A stretch of DNA of 32,685 nt, from positions 1-32,685 of the forward strand of contig JAIFND010000072.1 of the NCBI GenBank assembly GCA_020047915.1, in the 5' to 3' direction. The translations under genes and the position numbers were made by a program. This DNA comes from a bacterium (GTDB taxonomy: Bacteria > Planctomycetota > UBA11346). Below, piece by piece: positions 1-8,894 of the stretch; position 1 is the stretch's first letter, and each line of letters starts with the position of its first letter. The notes under the pieces were generated by a model. It searched no databases and was not told where the DNA came from. It was given only the letters and a program-made list of their open reading frames with translations.

Positions 1-18
1 TGTGCCCCCGCACCCCCG

Positions 19-84
19 AGTCCTCAAGGGCAGCGACTTTGCCGACTTTGACTTGGCAGGTCAAAGTCGCTGCCCTCAAGGACT
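19..84. repeat. Long imperfect inverted repeat (hairpin)
   Basis: Two 23-nt arms (19-41 and 62-84) are reverse complements apart from two adjacent mismatches, around a 20-nt loop. The loop repeats part of the arm (GACTTTG). It lies in a gene-free stretch. It could be a bidirectional terminator for a gene left of the window, or a dispersed intergenic repeat. Confidence 0.7.
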
Positions 85-86
85 CT

Positions 87-144
87 AGTGCCACCGCGAT
101 GATCCCGGCGATGACAGTGCCACCGCGATGATCCCGGCGATGAC
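87..144. repeat. Perfect tandem duplication of a 29-bp unit
   Basis: The unit at 87-115 is repeated exactly at 116-144. It follows directly after the 19-84 inverted repeat. From 145 to 279 I see no gene, promoter or further repeat. The duplication looks like recent slippage. Confidence 0.8.
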
Positions 145-279
145 CATGCCGGCCGGGAGCGTGGGCCCGGCTGGCGTGGGGCGGGGGCCCGAGACAAGCG
201 GCCATACGCCATCGTGCGACATGGACAGGCCGCATTGCCTATCGCCCGTCGAGCCACAGGCCCCCCGCCCCCCGCCAAT

Positions 280-852
280 TCAATCCCGCGCCGGCAATCC
301 CGCATCGGCGCGCAGCCTCACCGGATCGATCCCCACCACCAAGGCGCGCAAGTTCCCGTACATCTGGTGGTGGCCGAAGCCGCCGGCGACCATCTCGTCG
401 AGCGCGTCGGCGGGCGTCCAGCCATCGACCGCGATGCGCCAGGCGGCGATCGCTGTGCCAGTGCGGTCGCTGCCGTGCCAGCAGTGGACGACTGCCGGCT
501 TCGGCGCCGCGAGCATCGCCTTCAGCACCGTCACCAGCTGGGCGTAGGTCAGCTCGCCGGTGTCGAGCGGCACCTCGGTCAGCGTGATCGAGGTGCCGGC
601 GGTCTCCTCGACATCGCTGTGGAATTCGCGCAGGTTGACCACCGCCTTGATGCCGAAGGTCTCCAGCACGCGCATCTCGGCACTGGAGGGCTGCTCGCAG
701 CGGTAGAGGTCGGGGCTGACGCGGAACCAGTTGCCGGGTCCGCCCGTGCCGATCACCGGCTGGGCCCAGGTGGTGGGACGGACGCGCGGCGTCTCGGCGG
801 CCGTGGTGCAGGCGGACAGCAGGATGCAGGCGGCGAGAAAGAGGCGGGTCAT
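280..852 (-). CDS. Lipoprotein with dual-specificity/tyrosine phosphatase fold
   Basis: This 190-aa protein starts at the ATG at 852. The N-terminus is a short lipoprotein signal with lipobox LSAC, so the mature protein should be anchored in a membrane facing the periplasm. The catalytic P-loop HCWHGSDRTG fits the C-x5-R signature of cysteine-dependent phosphatases of the DSP/PTP superfamily. An upstream region (KAVVNLRE) resembles the conserved strand of such phosphatases. The substrate cannot be told and may be phospho-protein or another phosphoester. It is divergent from the DUF3592 gene across 69 bp. The family call is firm and the physiological role is unknown. Confidence 0.85.
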   Translation of the reverse strand: MTRLFLAACILLSACTTAAETPRVRPTTWAQPVIGTGGPGNWFRVSPDLYRCEQPSSAEMRVLETFGIKAVVNLREFHSDVEETAGTSITLTEVPLDTGELTYAQLVTVLKAMLAAPKPAVVHCWHGSDRTGTAIAAWRIAVDGWTPADALDEMVAGGFGHHQMYGNLRALVVGIDPVRLRADAGLPARD

Positions 853-921
853 GCCGGATGATAGCTGCGCCCAGCCCCGACTTCCAGGTGACGCCGCGCC
901 CGGCCACCCCATCCTGGCGGC

Positions 922-2610
922 ATGGCCAAGGTCACGCGCGGCGGCGCCGGCTGCCTCATCCCCATCGGACTGCTCTTCGCCGTGCTGGGATTCATCCCGG
1001 GCTGGTTCGCCCTGGCCGACCTCCGCCAGGGGCGGGCGACTGCGCACTGGATCCCGACCACGGCCGAGATCCTGCACCTCGAACTGGCGCACGGCGACAG
1101 CGACAGCGGCACGGTGTCGATCGACTGCCGCTACCGCTGGCGCGCCCCGGCCCGCGATGCGGTCGAGGGCGGCGGCAGCGGACTGACCGCCTACGAGGGC
1201 GCCCAGGTCGGCCTCCACGAAGGCGCGGACAACGTCGGCGACTGGCAGATGGAAACCTTCGCCCGGCTGGATGCGGCGCGCCGGGCCGAACAGCCGGTGC
1301 CGTGCTGGTACGATCCGGCCGATCCGGCCCAGGCCATCCTTGATCGCGGCGTGCGCTGGGAACTGGTCGGCTTCATGCTGCTGTTCCCGCTGATCTTCGG
1401 CCTGGTCGGGGGCGGCATCGCCATCGCCGGGGTGATGCAGCTGCGGCGCCGCGCAGCGCCAGCGGCGCCGCAGACCCAGCCCGAGGGCGGGCTGCTGCGC
1501 GGCCGCACCGGCGGGGCGGGCAACGGCTTGGTCTTCTTCGCCGTGTTCTGGAATCTCGTCTCCTGGGGCATCGCGATCGGACTCCTGCTGAGCGCACCGC
1601 GCCTCGAAGCGGAACACCTGCTGGTCGCCCTGTTCCCGCTCATCGGCGTCTTCCTCGGCTGGGCCGCCGCCCTGGTGCTGCTGCGCCGGTTGCGTCACGG
1701 CGTCCAGCAGCTGCGCTGCGAGGCCGGCGACTGGGTGGCCGGCGGGCGCGTGCGCGCGACCCTGCTGACGCGCACCGCCCCGCAGCCGGGCGACACCCTG
1801 CTGTTCACCCTGGCGCATCTGCGCCGGCAGCAGGACTCGGAGAACGCGACCGCCTGGACGCCCGTCTGGAGCCACCAGTTCACCGCCGACCCGTCGGCCG
1901 GACGTCCGGATCCGCTCGGCTGGGCGCAGCCGGTCGAGGTGCCGCTGCCCGTCGATCTCGATCCGGTCGATGATGGGCACGCTTGGCGGCTGGAGTACCG
2001 CCTGGTGCGGCCCGGCCTGGACCTGCTGGCGGTCTTCGACCTGCCGGTGCGCGCCGGCCCCGGCCCCGGCGCCGAGCCGGAACTGACCGCGGTGGCGATC
2101 ACCGCGGCAGCCGACCGCGCCGCCCCGCTCGCCGTGCTCCAGCACGCCGGCATCACCGTGGCCGAGGAGGGGCGTGGACTGCTCGTCACCGTGCCGGCCT
2201 GGCGCAACCCCAGCCTGCATCTGAGCGGAATCGGCTTCGCCGGCTTTTACACCGTCCTGGCCGCCGTGCTGTGGATCTTCATCGGCTGGTGGACCGGCCT
2301 GTTCACCGTGCCGCTGTTCGCCCTGGTCTGGCGCGGCGCCCTGCGCAGCTGCTTCTGGCGCGCCCACATGCGCATCGCGGGCGGTCGGATCACCGTCGTG
2401 TGCGGCTGGTTCACCCTGCAGACCTTCGACCTGGCCGCGACCGAGGTCGTGCGCGTGGACAACACGACGAACATGAAAAGCGGCCAGACCGCGTGGCACA
2501 ATCTCAGTCTGGTGACCGGCGATGGCCGGTCCGTCCCCTTCGCGCGCGGCGTGCCCGGCCCGGCGGCGGCCCGGCTGGTCGAGCTGGTCGAAGCGGCACG
2601 GGCGCTGTGA
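922..2610 (+). CDS. DUF3592 domain membrane protein
   Basis: The product is 562 aa and starts at the ATG at 922. The first hydrophobic segment is at about residues 11-33. It is followed by a soluble region with the conserved pattern of DUF3592 proteins: HWIPTTAEIL, later CRYRW, and CWYDPADP before the next membrane segment near 150-175. Two further segments lie near 200-260 and a pair near 435-470. A long soluble stretch between 260 and 430 is probably beta-rich. No catalytic motif is visible and the function of the family is unknown. The transporter gene follows after only 4 nt, so the two are probably co-transcribed. Confidence 0.75.
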   Translation: MAKVTRGGAGCLIPIGLLFAVLGFIPGWFALADLRQGRATAHWIPTTAEILHLELAHGDSDSGTVSIDCRYRWRAPARDAVEGGGSGLTAYEGAQVGLHEGADNVGDWQMETFARLDAARRAEQPVPCWYDPADPAQAILDRGVRWELVGFMLLFPLIFGLVGGGIAIAGVMQLRRRAAPAAPQTQPEGGLLRGRTGGAGNGLVFFAVFWNLVSWGIAIGLLLSAPRLEAEHLLVALFPLIGVFLGWAAALVLLRRLRHGVQQLRCEAGDWVAGGRVRATLLTRTAPQPGDTLLFTLAHLRRQQDSENATAWTPVWSHQFTADPSAGRPDPLGWAQPVEVPLPVDLDPVDDGHAWRLEYRLVRPGLDLLAVFDLPVRAGPGPGAEPELTAVAITAAADRAAPLAVLQHAGITVAEEGRGLLVTVPAWRNPSLHLSGIGFAGFYTVLAAVLWIFIGWWTGLFTVPLFALVWRGALRSCFWRAHMRIAGGRITVVCGWFTLQTFDLAATEVVRVDNTTNMKSGQTAWHNLSLVTGDGRSVPFARGVPGPAAARLVELVEAARAL

Positions 2611-2614
2611 TCCC

Positions 2615-3589
2615 ATGCTGCGCCGCCACTGGTTCCTGATCACCTATGCTGCCATCATCGGCCTCGCCCTGGCTGCTCCCGGGGTTGGCCGCAGCGGTGG
2701 CCTGCTGCATCTCGACGCCGCGAAGTCCTGGTTGATCGCCGGCATCTTCCTGTGCGCCGGTGCGACGCTGCCGGCGCAGCGCCTGGCCGCCTCGGCCGGC
2801 GCCTGGCGGGCGCATCTCGTCGTCCAGGCGACCAGCTTCCTGGTCGCCCCGGTCGTGGCGCTTGGACTGGCCTTGGCTGGGCGGCACCTCGGCCTGTCCG
2901 AGGCCGTGTGCACCGGGCTGATCATCCTCGGCTGCCTGCCGACGACGATCGGCAGCTGCGTCGCGATCACTGGACTGGCGGGCGGCAATCAGGGGTTGGC
3001 CCTGGTCAATTCCGTGATCGGCAATCTTGCCGGCGTGGTGATCACGCCGCTGCTGGTGCTGCTGGGCACTGGCCATCACGGCGCCGCACCGTTCGGCGAG
3101 GTGGTCATCCAGCTCGGCACCCTGGCGATCCTGCCGGTGATCATCGCGCAGGTGGTGCGGCTGCGTGCCGCCGCGCTGCTCGATGCGCACCGGGGGCTGC
3201 TCGGCGTGCTCAGCGGCGGTCTGCTGCTCACCCTCATCCTGATGATCTTCAGCGATCTGGCGCAGCGTGGGCTGGCGCATGGCGCGATCCCTGTGCTGGT
3301 GGCCGCGAGTGTGCTGCATGCGGCGACCCTGGCCGTGGCGTGGCTGGCGGCGCCGCTGGCCACGGCCGAACGCCGCGACCGGATCGCGATCGCCGTCGCC
3401 GCCAGCCACAAGACCGCGGCCCTCGGCATCCCGCTGATCGGCCTGCTGTTTGCCGGCAGTCCCGACCTGGCGCTGCTCATCCTGCCGGTCGCGCTGTTTC
3501 ATGTGGTGCAGCAGGTGGCCGGGGCGGTGCTGGCCCCGGCCATGCAGCGTTGGGTGGAACGGCCTTGCCCATCCAGCGCGACGGGTTGA
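2615..3589 (+). CDS. SBF/bile acid:sodium symporter-like transporter
   Basis: This 324-aa protein is almost entirely hydrophobic, with 9-10 predicted membrane helices. It matches the SBF/BASS-like fold of the RCH1/YfeH type: paired motifs such as LPTTIGSCVAIT in the first half and ASHKTAALGIPL in the second sit in the cation/substrate crossover regions. Family members are secondary transporters of organic anions or regulators of ion homeostasis, but the substrate cannot be predicted. The ATG at 2615 is chosen because it begins immediately before the first membrane helix and 4 nt after the upstream stop; upstream in-frame codons lie inside the DUF3592 gene. Confidence 0.85.
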   Translation: MLRRHWFLITYAAIIGLALAAPGVGRSGGLLHLDAAKSWLIAGIFLCAGATLPAQRLAASAGAWRAHLVVQATSFLVAPVVALGLALAGRHLGLSEAVCTGLIILGCLPTTIGSCVAITGLAGGNQGLALVNSVIGNLAGVVITPLLVLLGTGHHGAAPFGEVVIQLGTLAILPVIIAQVVRLRAAALLDAHRGLLGVLSGGLLLTLILMIFSDLAQRGLAHGAIPVLVAASVLHAATLAVAWLAAPLATAERRDRIAIAVAASHKTAALGIPLIGLLFAGSPDLALLILPVALFHVVQQVAGAVLAPAMQRWVERPCPSSATG

Positions 3590-3661
3590 CTGGCCGCATG
3601 AGCCAGACCTACGCGTCCTACGCGGCCTCGCCAGCCAATACCGCCCGCCCGAGGGTCTGAC

Positions 3662-5491
3662 ATGCGCGGCATGGGCGGTGGTGGTGGCGGCGGACATGGC
3701 GGCCCGCGGCGCGAGAAGTCGAAGCCTCCGGGCTGGGGCGTGGTGCTGCGCGAAAGCGCGGTGCTGGTGCGCCAGCATCGCGGACGCCTGGGCGTCGGGC
3801 TGATCCTGCTCGCGGTGTCGCGCGCCGCCGCCCTGGTCGCGCCGGCCTCGGCTGGCTGGCTGCTTGATCATGTCGTGGCGGGCAAACGTCCGGACCTGCT
3901 GCTGCCCCTGGCGGCGGCGGTGCTGGTCGCGGCGGTGGTGCAGTCGGGGGCGGGCTACGCCCTGTCGCAACTGCTTGGGGTCGCGGCGCAGCGCGCCATC
4001 CACAGCATGCGCCTGGAGCTGCACTGGCATGTCCTGCGCCTGCCGGTGGCGCGCTTTGACGCTACCCAAAGCGGTCAACTGGTGTCGCGGGTGATGAACG
4101 ACGCCGAGGGCATCCGCAACCTGGTCGGCAATGGCATCGTCCAGCTGGTCGGCGGCCTGCTGACCGCCGGCGTCGTCTTCGTCATCCTGCTGTGGCTGAA
4201 CTGGCAGCTGACCCTGGCGGTGGCCGGCCTGTTGGCGGTGTTCGGCGCCGCCACCGCCATCGCCCTGACCCGCCTGCGGCCGATCTTCCGCGAACGCGGC
4301 CAGACCCAGGCCGAGATCACCGGGCGCATGACCCAGGTGCTGGGCGGCATCCGCGCGGTCAAGGCCTATGCCGCCGAAACGCGCGAGCAGGACGCCTTCC
4401 GCGCCGGGGCCGAGCGCCTGTTCAGCCACATCCGCACGACCATCACCGGCTTCTCGGTGCTCGGCGCGCTCGGCACGCTGGTGGTCGGGATCTCGGCCGC
4501 GGTGCTCATCCTGGTCGGCGGCCAGGCCCTGCTCGCCGGCACGATGAGCGCCGGCCAGCTGTTCACCTACGTCATGTACGTCGCGCTGATGACCGCGCCG
4601 GTGCTGCAGATCGCCGCCATCGGCACGCAGATGACCGAGGCCTTCGCCGGCCTCGACCGCATCCGCGAGCTGCGCGCCCAGGCCACCGAGGATGCCGATG
4701 CCGCTGGCCGCAGCGCCTGTCCGCGCCTCAGTGGCGCGGTCGAACTGCGCGAGGTGGTCTTCGGCTACAACCCCGAGCGCCCGGTGCTGCACGGCGTCAG
4801 CCTGCGTGCCGAACCCGGCCAGACCATCGCCCTGGTCGGCCCGAGCGGCTCCGGCAAGACCACCCTGGTGTCGCTGATCATGGGCTTCCACCGGCCGCAA
4901 TCAGGCGCGATCCTGCTCGACGGCGCAGACCTCGCCGGCCTGCGCCTGGACAGCTATCGCCGCCAGCTTGGCGTGGTGCTGCAGGACAACGTGGTGTTCG
5001 ACGGCACGGTGCGCGACAACCTGCTGTTTGCCCGGCCCGAGGCGACGCAGGACGCGCTCGATGCGGCGGCCGAGGCGGCGGCGGCCCTCGGCTTCATCCG
5101 CGAGCTGGAGAAGGGCTGGGACACCGTGGTCGGCGAACGCGGGGTCAAGCTGTCCGGCGGTCAGCGCCAGCGCCTGGCGATCGCTCGCGCCCTGCTCGCC
5201 GACCCGCGCATCCTGGTGCTCGACGAGGCGACCAGCGCCCTCGACAGCGAGAGCGAGGCCGAGGTGCAGGGCGCCCTGGCCCGCCTGCGCCACGGCCGCA
5301 CCACCTTCGTCATCGCCCACCGCCTCTCGACCATCCGCAGCGCCGACCAGATCCTGGTGCTTGAGGGCGGGCGCATCGCCGAGCGTGGCCGGCACGACGA
5401 ACTGCTGGCCGGTGGCGGCCTCTACCGCCGCCTGCACGACCGTCAGAGCGGCCTGGCCGCCGAGCTGTTCCGCAACCCCGGCGAGGCGTAG
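3662..5491 (+). CDS. ABC transporter, fused permease/ATPase (MsbA-like exporter)
   Basis: The product is 609 aa with the half-transporter layout of type I ABC exporters. A glycine-rich basic N-terminus (residues 1-25) is followed by a six-helix transmembrane domain (about 35-320) and an ATPase domain (about 355-600). Walker A GPSGSGKT is at 393-400, the signature LSGGQ at 497-501, Walker B ILVLDE at 517-522 and the switch His at 553, so the ATPase should be active as a homodimer. The substrate could be a lipid, peptide or drug; nothing local decides it. It begins 72 nt after the transporter gene, possibly in the same transcript. A heptamer repeat element follows the stop. Confidence 0.93.
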   Translation: MRGMGGGGGGGHGGPRREKSKPPGWGVVLRESAVLVRQHRGRLGVGLILLAVSRAAALVAPASAGWLLDHVVAGKRPDLLLPLAAAVLVAAVVQSGAGYALSQLLGVAAQRAIHSMRLELHWHVLRLPVARFDATQSGQLVSRVMNDAEGIRNLVGNGIVQLVGGLLTAGVVFVILLWLNWQLTLAVAGLLAVFGAATAIALTRLRPIFRERGQTQAEITGRMTQVLGGIRAVKAYAAETREQDAFRAGAERLFSHIRTTITGFSVLGALGTLVVGISAAVLILVGGQALLAGTMSAGQLFTYVMYVALMTAPVLQIAAIGTQMTEAFAGLDRIRELRAQATEDADAAGRSACPRLSGAVELREVVFGYNPERPVLHGVSLRAEPGQTIALVGPSGSGKTTLVSLIMGFHRPQSGAILLDGADLAGLRLDSYRRQLGVVLQDNVVFDGTVRDNLLFARPEATQDALDAAAEAAAALGFIRELEKGWDTVVGERGVKLSGGQRQRLAIARALLADPRILVLDEATSALDSESEAEVQGALARLRHGRTTFVIAHRLSTIRSADQILVLEGGRIAERGRHDELLAGGGLYRRLHDRQSGLAAELFRNPGEA

Positions 5492-5494
5492 GGA

Positions 5495-5672
5495 CATTGC
5501 CCCCCCCATTGTGTTCGGCGTTCGGCGTTCGGCGTTCGACGTTCGGCAATTCGAGCCAGGCAAAGGTACGAGGCGCTGCATATCACGCTGATGGTGAATC
5601 GCGTCCCGGCCCCGGTTTCCTCGAAATCCCGTGCGGAACGGCGCACGCCGAACGTCGAACGCCGAACGGGGG
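5495..5672. repeat. Heptamer inverted-array element, GTTCGGC type
   Basis: Five tandem 7-nt units (GTTCGGC, one variant GTTCGAC) run from 5513 to 5547. Reverse-complement units (GCCGAAC, GTCGAAC) run from about 5633 to 5667, around a core of about 85 nt. The left end carries CATTGCCCC (5495-5503) and the right end GGGGGAATC, close to its reverse complement. It fills the gap between two convergent genes and may act as a terminator. The core shares GTGCGGAACGGCG and TGAATCG with the element at 29793-30010. Confidence 0.85.
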
Positions 5673-5680
5673 AATCGAGA

Positions 5681-7189
5681 TCAGGGTTCCGCGCCGAGCA
5701 GCGCGACCAGCGCTGCAGTGCGGTCGCCCTCGACGCGGCGGCCGTCGTGCCACAGATCGACCACGGTCAGCGGGCCGCCCGGCCGGGCGCGGTTGGCGAC
5801 CTGGTCGGGGCTGATCGTCCAGCGGCCTAGCGCTGTGCCGGTCGGCCAGGAGATCCCGGTGTACACCTGATAGGCGAGTTCGCTGCACACGATGCGGTCG
5901 GCGGTCTCGACGTCGAAGTTGAAGTCGTACTTCTTGCCCAGCTGGCGCAGGCAGCGGCGCAGGTGCTCGGCCAGGTCGGGCGGCGCCAGGGTCGGGCAGC
6001 GCAGGACGCACAGGTCGTCGATGTCGAGGAAGCGGGCCAGCGGGTTGAGCTGAACGCCGTCGCGCAGCGCTTCGCATACGCCTGCGCCCGCAGCCAACCG
6101 GGGACGGTGCCGGGCGAGCAGCGGATCCTCGCCGAGCAGGGCGACGGCCTCGTCGGCGCTGCCCAGCCAGATCGCCACGTGGCCCCAGTGGCCGGGGATG
6201 AAGCGGTCGGTCAGCCGGAAGGGGGTCTTCTCGAGCAGGATGTCGCCGGGCTTCAGCAGGGCGCGCACCTGCGCCTCGATTGTCGGATCGCCGCGCAGCT
6301 TGCCGCGCCGGAACTGCACCGCGCCGACCGCGTTGCCGAAGCCTTTGGAGGCGCCGCCGAGCGAAGCGTCGCTCAGGCGCTTGAGGTCGCTTTCGATCAG
6401 GTTGACGCCTTCGCCGACGAACTCACCGAGCGGGATCAGCCAGGACTCGCCCAGGGTGCGCGCGCTCGGACTGCTGGCGAGGCGTTCGCGCAGCCAGACC
6501 AGGTGCGGATCCTCGGCGGTCGCGATGCGCGTGCGGTGCTCGGCAAGGAAGCGCAGCGTGTCGTGGGTGCGGTAGCGGCGCGCGAGGTCGAGGTAGTCGC
6601 GCGCCAGGCCGTCGAGCTGGCCGCCGTGCACGCCGAAGCCGGCGTCGCCGCGGTCGATGATCTTGCGGATCGCCGGATGCGAGGCGAGCAGCGCGCCGCA
6701 GGCCAGATAGCTGTCGTAGAGTTCCAGCGCGGCGACGGCCGACAGCGCGGCGCCGAGGATGCGCAGGTCGGTATCGGCGTGCGGCGTCGAACGCCGTCGC
6801 CAGGGATCGTGCCGGGCGGCGGTCGCGGCGACCAGGCGGGCGGTGTCGGAGGCGGCAGAGAAGCAGCGGTTGAGGGCCTCGACGTCGGCGCCCGGCACGG
6901 CGGCGCCACGGTCGGCGGTCTGCGCCGCCAGCGCGGCGGTGCGGCGCAGGCCGGCGCGCTCTTCGGCCAGGCGGTCAGCCAGGGCGGCGTACTCGACCAC
7001 CTCGCGGGCGAGCAGCTGGTGCACCGCCGTGCGCTCCGGCTGGGCGGCGATGTCGGCGTACAGTCCGGCTTCGAGAGCCGCGGCATCGACCCGTACCGGC
7101 GAGCCGCCGCGTGCGGCGCAGCCCGAGGTCCAGAACGCGGTGGTCTGCAGGATCAGGGCGGAGGCGAGGATGAGGGAGGACCGGTACAG
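5681..7189 (-). CDS. YiiX/NlpC-P60-like cysteine hydrolase, probable lipoprotein
   Basis: The C-terminal third looks like a permuted NlpC/P60 (YiiX/YebB) hydrolase: GDILLEK, then the His motif HWGHVAIWLG, then the Cys motif VCSELAYQVYTG. Such enzymes cleave amide or ester bonds in peptidoglycan peptides or lipids. The N-terminal two-thirds is alpha-helical and unassigned. The nearest conventional start is GTG at 7024 (447 aa). The frame stays open upstream and encodes a plausible lipoprotein signal (positive residue, hydrophobic stretch, TSGC) starting from a CTG at 7189, two bases past the upstream TAG. I prefer the 502-aa form, because a start at 7024 would discard this signal. It is last in the accD-side gene run. 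Confidence 0.75.
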   Translation of the reverse strand: MYRSSLILASALILQTTAFWTSGCAARGGSPVRVDAAALEAGLYADIAAQPERTAVHQLLAREVVEYAALADRLAEERAGLRRTAALAAQTADRGAAVPGADVEALNRCFSAASDTARLVAATAARHDPWRRRSTPHADTDLRILGAALSAVAALELYDSYLACGALLASHPAIRKIIDRGDAGFGVHGGQLDGLARDYLDLARRYRTHDTLRFLAEHRTRIATAEDPHLVWLRERLASSPSARTLGESWLIPLGEFVGEGVNLIESDLKRLSDASLGGASKGFGNAVGAVQFRRGKLRGDPTIEAQVRALLKPGDILLEKTPFRLTDRFIPGHWGHVAIWLGSADEAVALLGEDPLLARHRPRLAAGAGVCEALRDGVQLNPLARFLDIDDLCVLRCPTLAPPDLAEHLRRCLRQLGKKYDFNFDVETADRIVCSELAYQVYTGISWPTGTALGRWTISPDQVANRARPGGPLTVVDLWHDGRRVEGDRTAALVALLGAEP

Positions 7190-7190
7190 G

Positions 7191-7640
7191 CTAGGCCCCC
7201 AGCGCTTCGATCAGGCGGAAATGGTGTTCTTCGACCGGCTGCACCGACAGGCGGCTGCGGCTGAACAGCAGCATGTCGGCGAGTTCGGGCACCTCGCGCA
7301 GTTCTGCCAGGGGCAGGAAGCGGGCGAAGACGCGTTCGAAGCGCACATCGACCATCGACCAGCGCTGAACCTGCGGGCCGTCCTTGGGGTCGTGGTAGGG
7401 GCTGGACGGATCCCACGCCGTGTGGTCGGGGTAGGCCGCCTTCACCACCCGGCAGAGTCCGGCGGCGCCGCTCGGCTCGGCGTTGCTGTGGTAGAAGATG
7501 CACAGGTCGCCGACCGCCATGGCGCGCAGGAAATTGCGCGCCTGGTAGTTGCGCACCCCGTCCCAGCTCGACACGCGCTTGCGCTTGAGATCGGCCAGAC
7601 CGAAGACATCCGGTTCGCTTTTTATAAGCCAGTTCTGCAT
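7191..7640 (-). CDS. EVE domain protein
   Basis: This 149-aa protein matches the EVE family (PUA-like fold, thymocyte nuclear protein 1 type) over its full length: it starts NWLIKSEPDVF and contains WDGVRNYQARN and GDLCIFYHS. EVE domains bind modified bases in DNA or RNA, and bacterial members are often linked to restriction or RNA metabolism. The ATG at 7640 is chosen because homology begins there and AAGGAG lies a few bases upstream. That ribosome-binding site falls inside a heptamer repeat unit. The stop is two bases before the preferred start of the YiiX-like gene, so the two are probably translationally linked. Confidence 0.92.
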   Translation of the reverse strand: MQNWLIKSEPDVFGLADLKRKRVSSWDGVRNYQARNFLRAMAVGDLCIFYHSNAEPSGAAGLCRVVKAAYPDHTAWDPSSPYHDPKDGPQVQRWSMVDVRFERVFARFLPLAELREVPELADMLLFSRSRLSVQPVEEHHFRLIEALGA

Positions 7641-7723
7641 AGCTTTGCTCCTTGAGCTTTGAGCCAGCAGCCTGCGCCCGCATCGGATGCGGGCGCAAAG
7701 CTCCAAGCTCCAAGCTCTAAGCT
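7641..7723. repeat. Heptamer inverted-array element, AGCTTTG type
   Basis: Left units lie at 7641-7661 (AGCTTTG, CTCCTTG, AGCTTTG) and inverted units at 7700-7720 (GCTCCAA twice, GCTCTAA). The core holds a perfect 10-bp stem with a 3-nt loop (7674-7683 and 7687-7696). On the minus strand the CTCCTTG unit reads CAAGGAG and supplies the Shine-Dalgarno sequence of the EVE gene. The right end overlaps the stop codon of the DUF1015 gene. Confidence 0.8.
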
Positions 7724-8888
7724 ACGGCATCGCCGAGCGATGCCGGTAGAGGACCAGCCCCGAGAGGATCTTCGGTGCGAAGAAGGTGCTCTTCTCGGGC
7801 ATGACGATGGCGCTGTCGCGGCGACCGGCATCGGCCACCGCCATCAGCTCGCCGATCGACACGGGGTGCAGCGCGACCGCGAGATCGTAGTCGCCGCGTC
7901 CGACCACCTCGGCCATCTTGGGCAGCTCCCACTCGGCGTAGTAGTCGAAGTGGGCGTGGTCCTTGATCATCGCGTGGGTGAGACCCAGCAGCGGATACAG
8001 CTCACGTTCGAGGCAGCTGCAGTCGAGGCTGCCGACGACATCCTGCGGGATGGTGCGGAAGGCGTAGTCCCAGGCTTGGCCCTGGTGCAGGATGCGGACG
8101 TGACCCTTGGCCGGCGTCGCCCAGGTGGCCGGGGTCAGGGCGAGCTGCGCCTTCACCTCGGCGAAGGGCTTCACCCCGGTGATCACGCGGTTGTAGGCCT
8201 GGATCGAGGCGCGTTCGACAACGTAGGCGAGGCAGTGGCTCTGGCCGTTCTTCAGCGCCGCGTGGTAGCGGTGGTGGCCGTCGGCGATGTACAGCGGCTG
8301 GGTCGCCACCAGGGCGCGCAGCTCGCGGCCGTCGGCGCTGTCCTCGGCGACCAGCCAGATGCGGCTGCGCAGGCCATGCAGATCGTTGAGCCCGGCGAAG
8401 TCGGGGGTCAGGTCGTAGTCCGGCGCCCGCGACGCGGCGACGCGATCGAGCACCGGGGTGATCGCGGCGCGGGTGAGCAGGAACACCGGCTCCAGCGTCA
8501 GGCCGGTCTGCCGGGTCAGCGTCAGGCGGCCCTGCACCTTGTCATCGAAGGTCTTTTCGTGGCGGATGACCTCGCCACGCGCGTAGTCGGTGACCTGGGT
8601 GGCGGTGAACACGCCGATACGCCGCTGGGCGCCCTGCGTCGTGGTCCAGGTCTGCTCGTAGACCAGGAAGCTGGGCGTGGTCAGCGGGGTCAGCGTCGAG
8701 GCGGTCAGCTCGGCCAGGGCGGAGAGCGGATCGGGGCCGAGGGTGACATGCCAGAGGTTACCGCCGCGCGCCTTGAGCAGGCTTTCGAGTGGCGTGCCTG
8801 GCTTGATCACATCGTAGGGCGGGGCGACGACTTCGCGCACGCGCTCGGGACGGGGGAGGAAGCCGGTTAGGCCGTTGATGGTAGTCAT
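7722..8888 (-). CDS. DUF1015 family protein
   Basis: This 388-aa protein has the hallmark motifs of DUF1015 in order: APPYDVI near residue 22, RHEKT in the first third, ADGHHRY in the middle, and MPEKSTFFAPK near the C-terminus. The His/Asp-rich motifs suggest a catalytic or nucleotide-binding site. The family is widespread and cytoplasmic, and I know of no firmly established reaction for it. The ATG at 8888 gives the usual family N-terminus. Both flanks carry AGCTTTG-type heptamer elements, so the gene sits between two related repeats. Confidence 0.9.
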   Translation of the reverse strand: MTTINGLTGFLPRPERVREVVAPPYDVIKPGTPLESLLKARGGNLWHVTLGPDPLSALAELTASTLTPLTTPSFLVYEQTWTTTQGAQRRIGVFTATQVTDYARGEVIRHEKTFDDKVQGRLTLTRQTGLTLEPVFLLTRAAITPVLDRVAASRAPDYDLTPDFAGLNDLHGLRSRIWLVAEDSADGRELRALVATQPLYIADGHHRYHAALKNGQSHCLAYVVERASIQAYNRVITGVKPFAEVKAQLALTPATWATPAKGHVRILHQGQAWDYAFRTIPQDVVGSLDCSCLERELYPLLGLTHAMIKDHAHFDYYAEWELPKMAEVVGRGDYDLAVALHPVSIGELMAVADAGRRDSAIVMPEKSTFFAPKILSGLVLYRHRSAMP

Positions 8889-8894
8889 AGAGGT

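Noticed and set aside
280-4900. Very long open frames on the minus strand opposite the DUF3592, transporter and ABC genes
   Set aside because: They are antisense shadows caused by high GC at third positions; their translations are Gln/Arg/Ala/His-rich with no domain, while the plus-strand products have clear motifs. Only the phosphatase end (280-852) is real.
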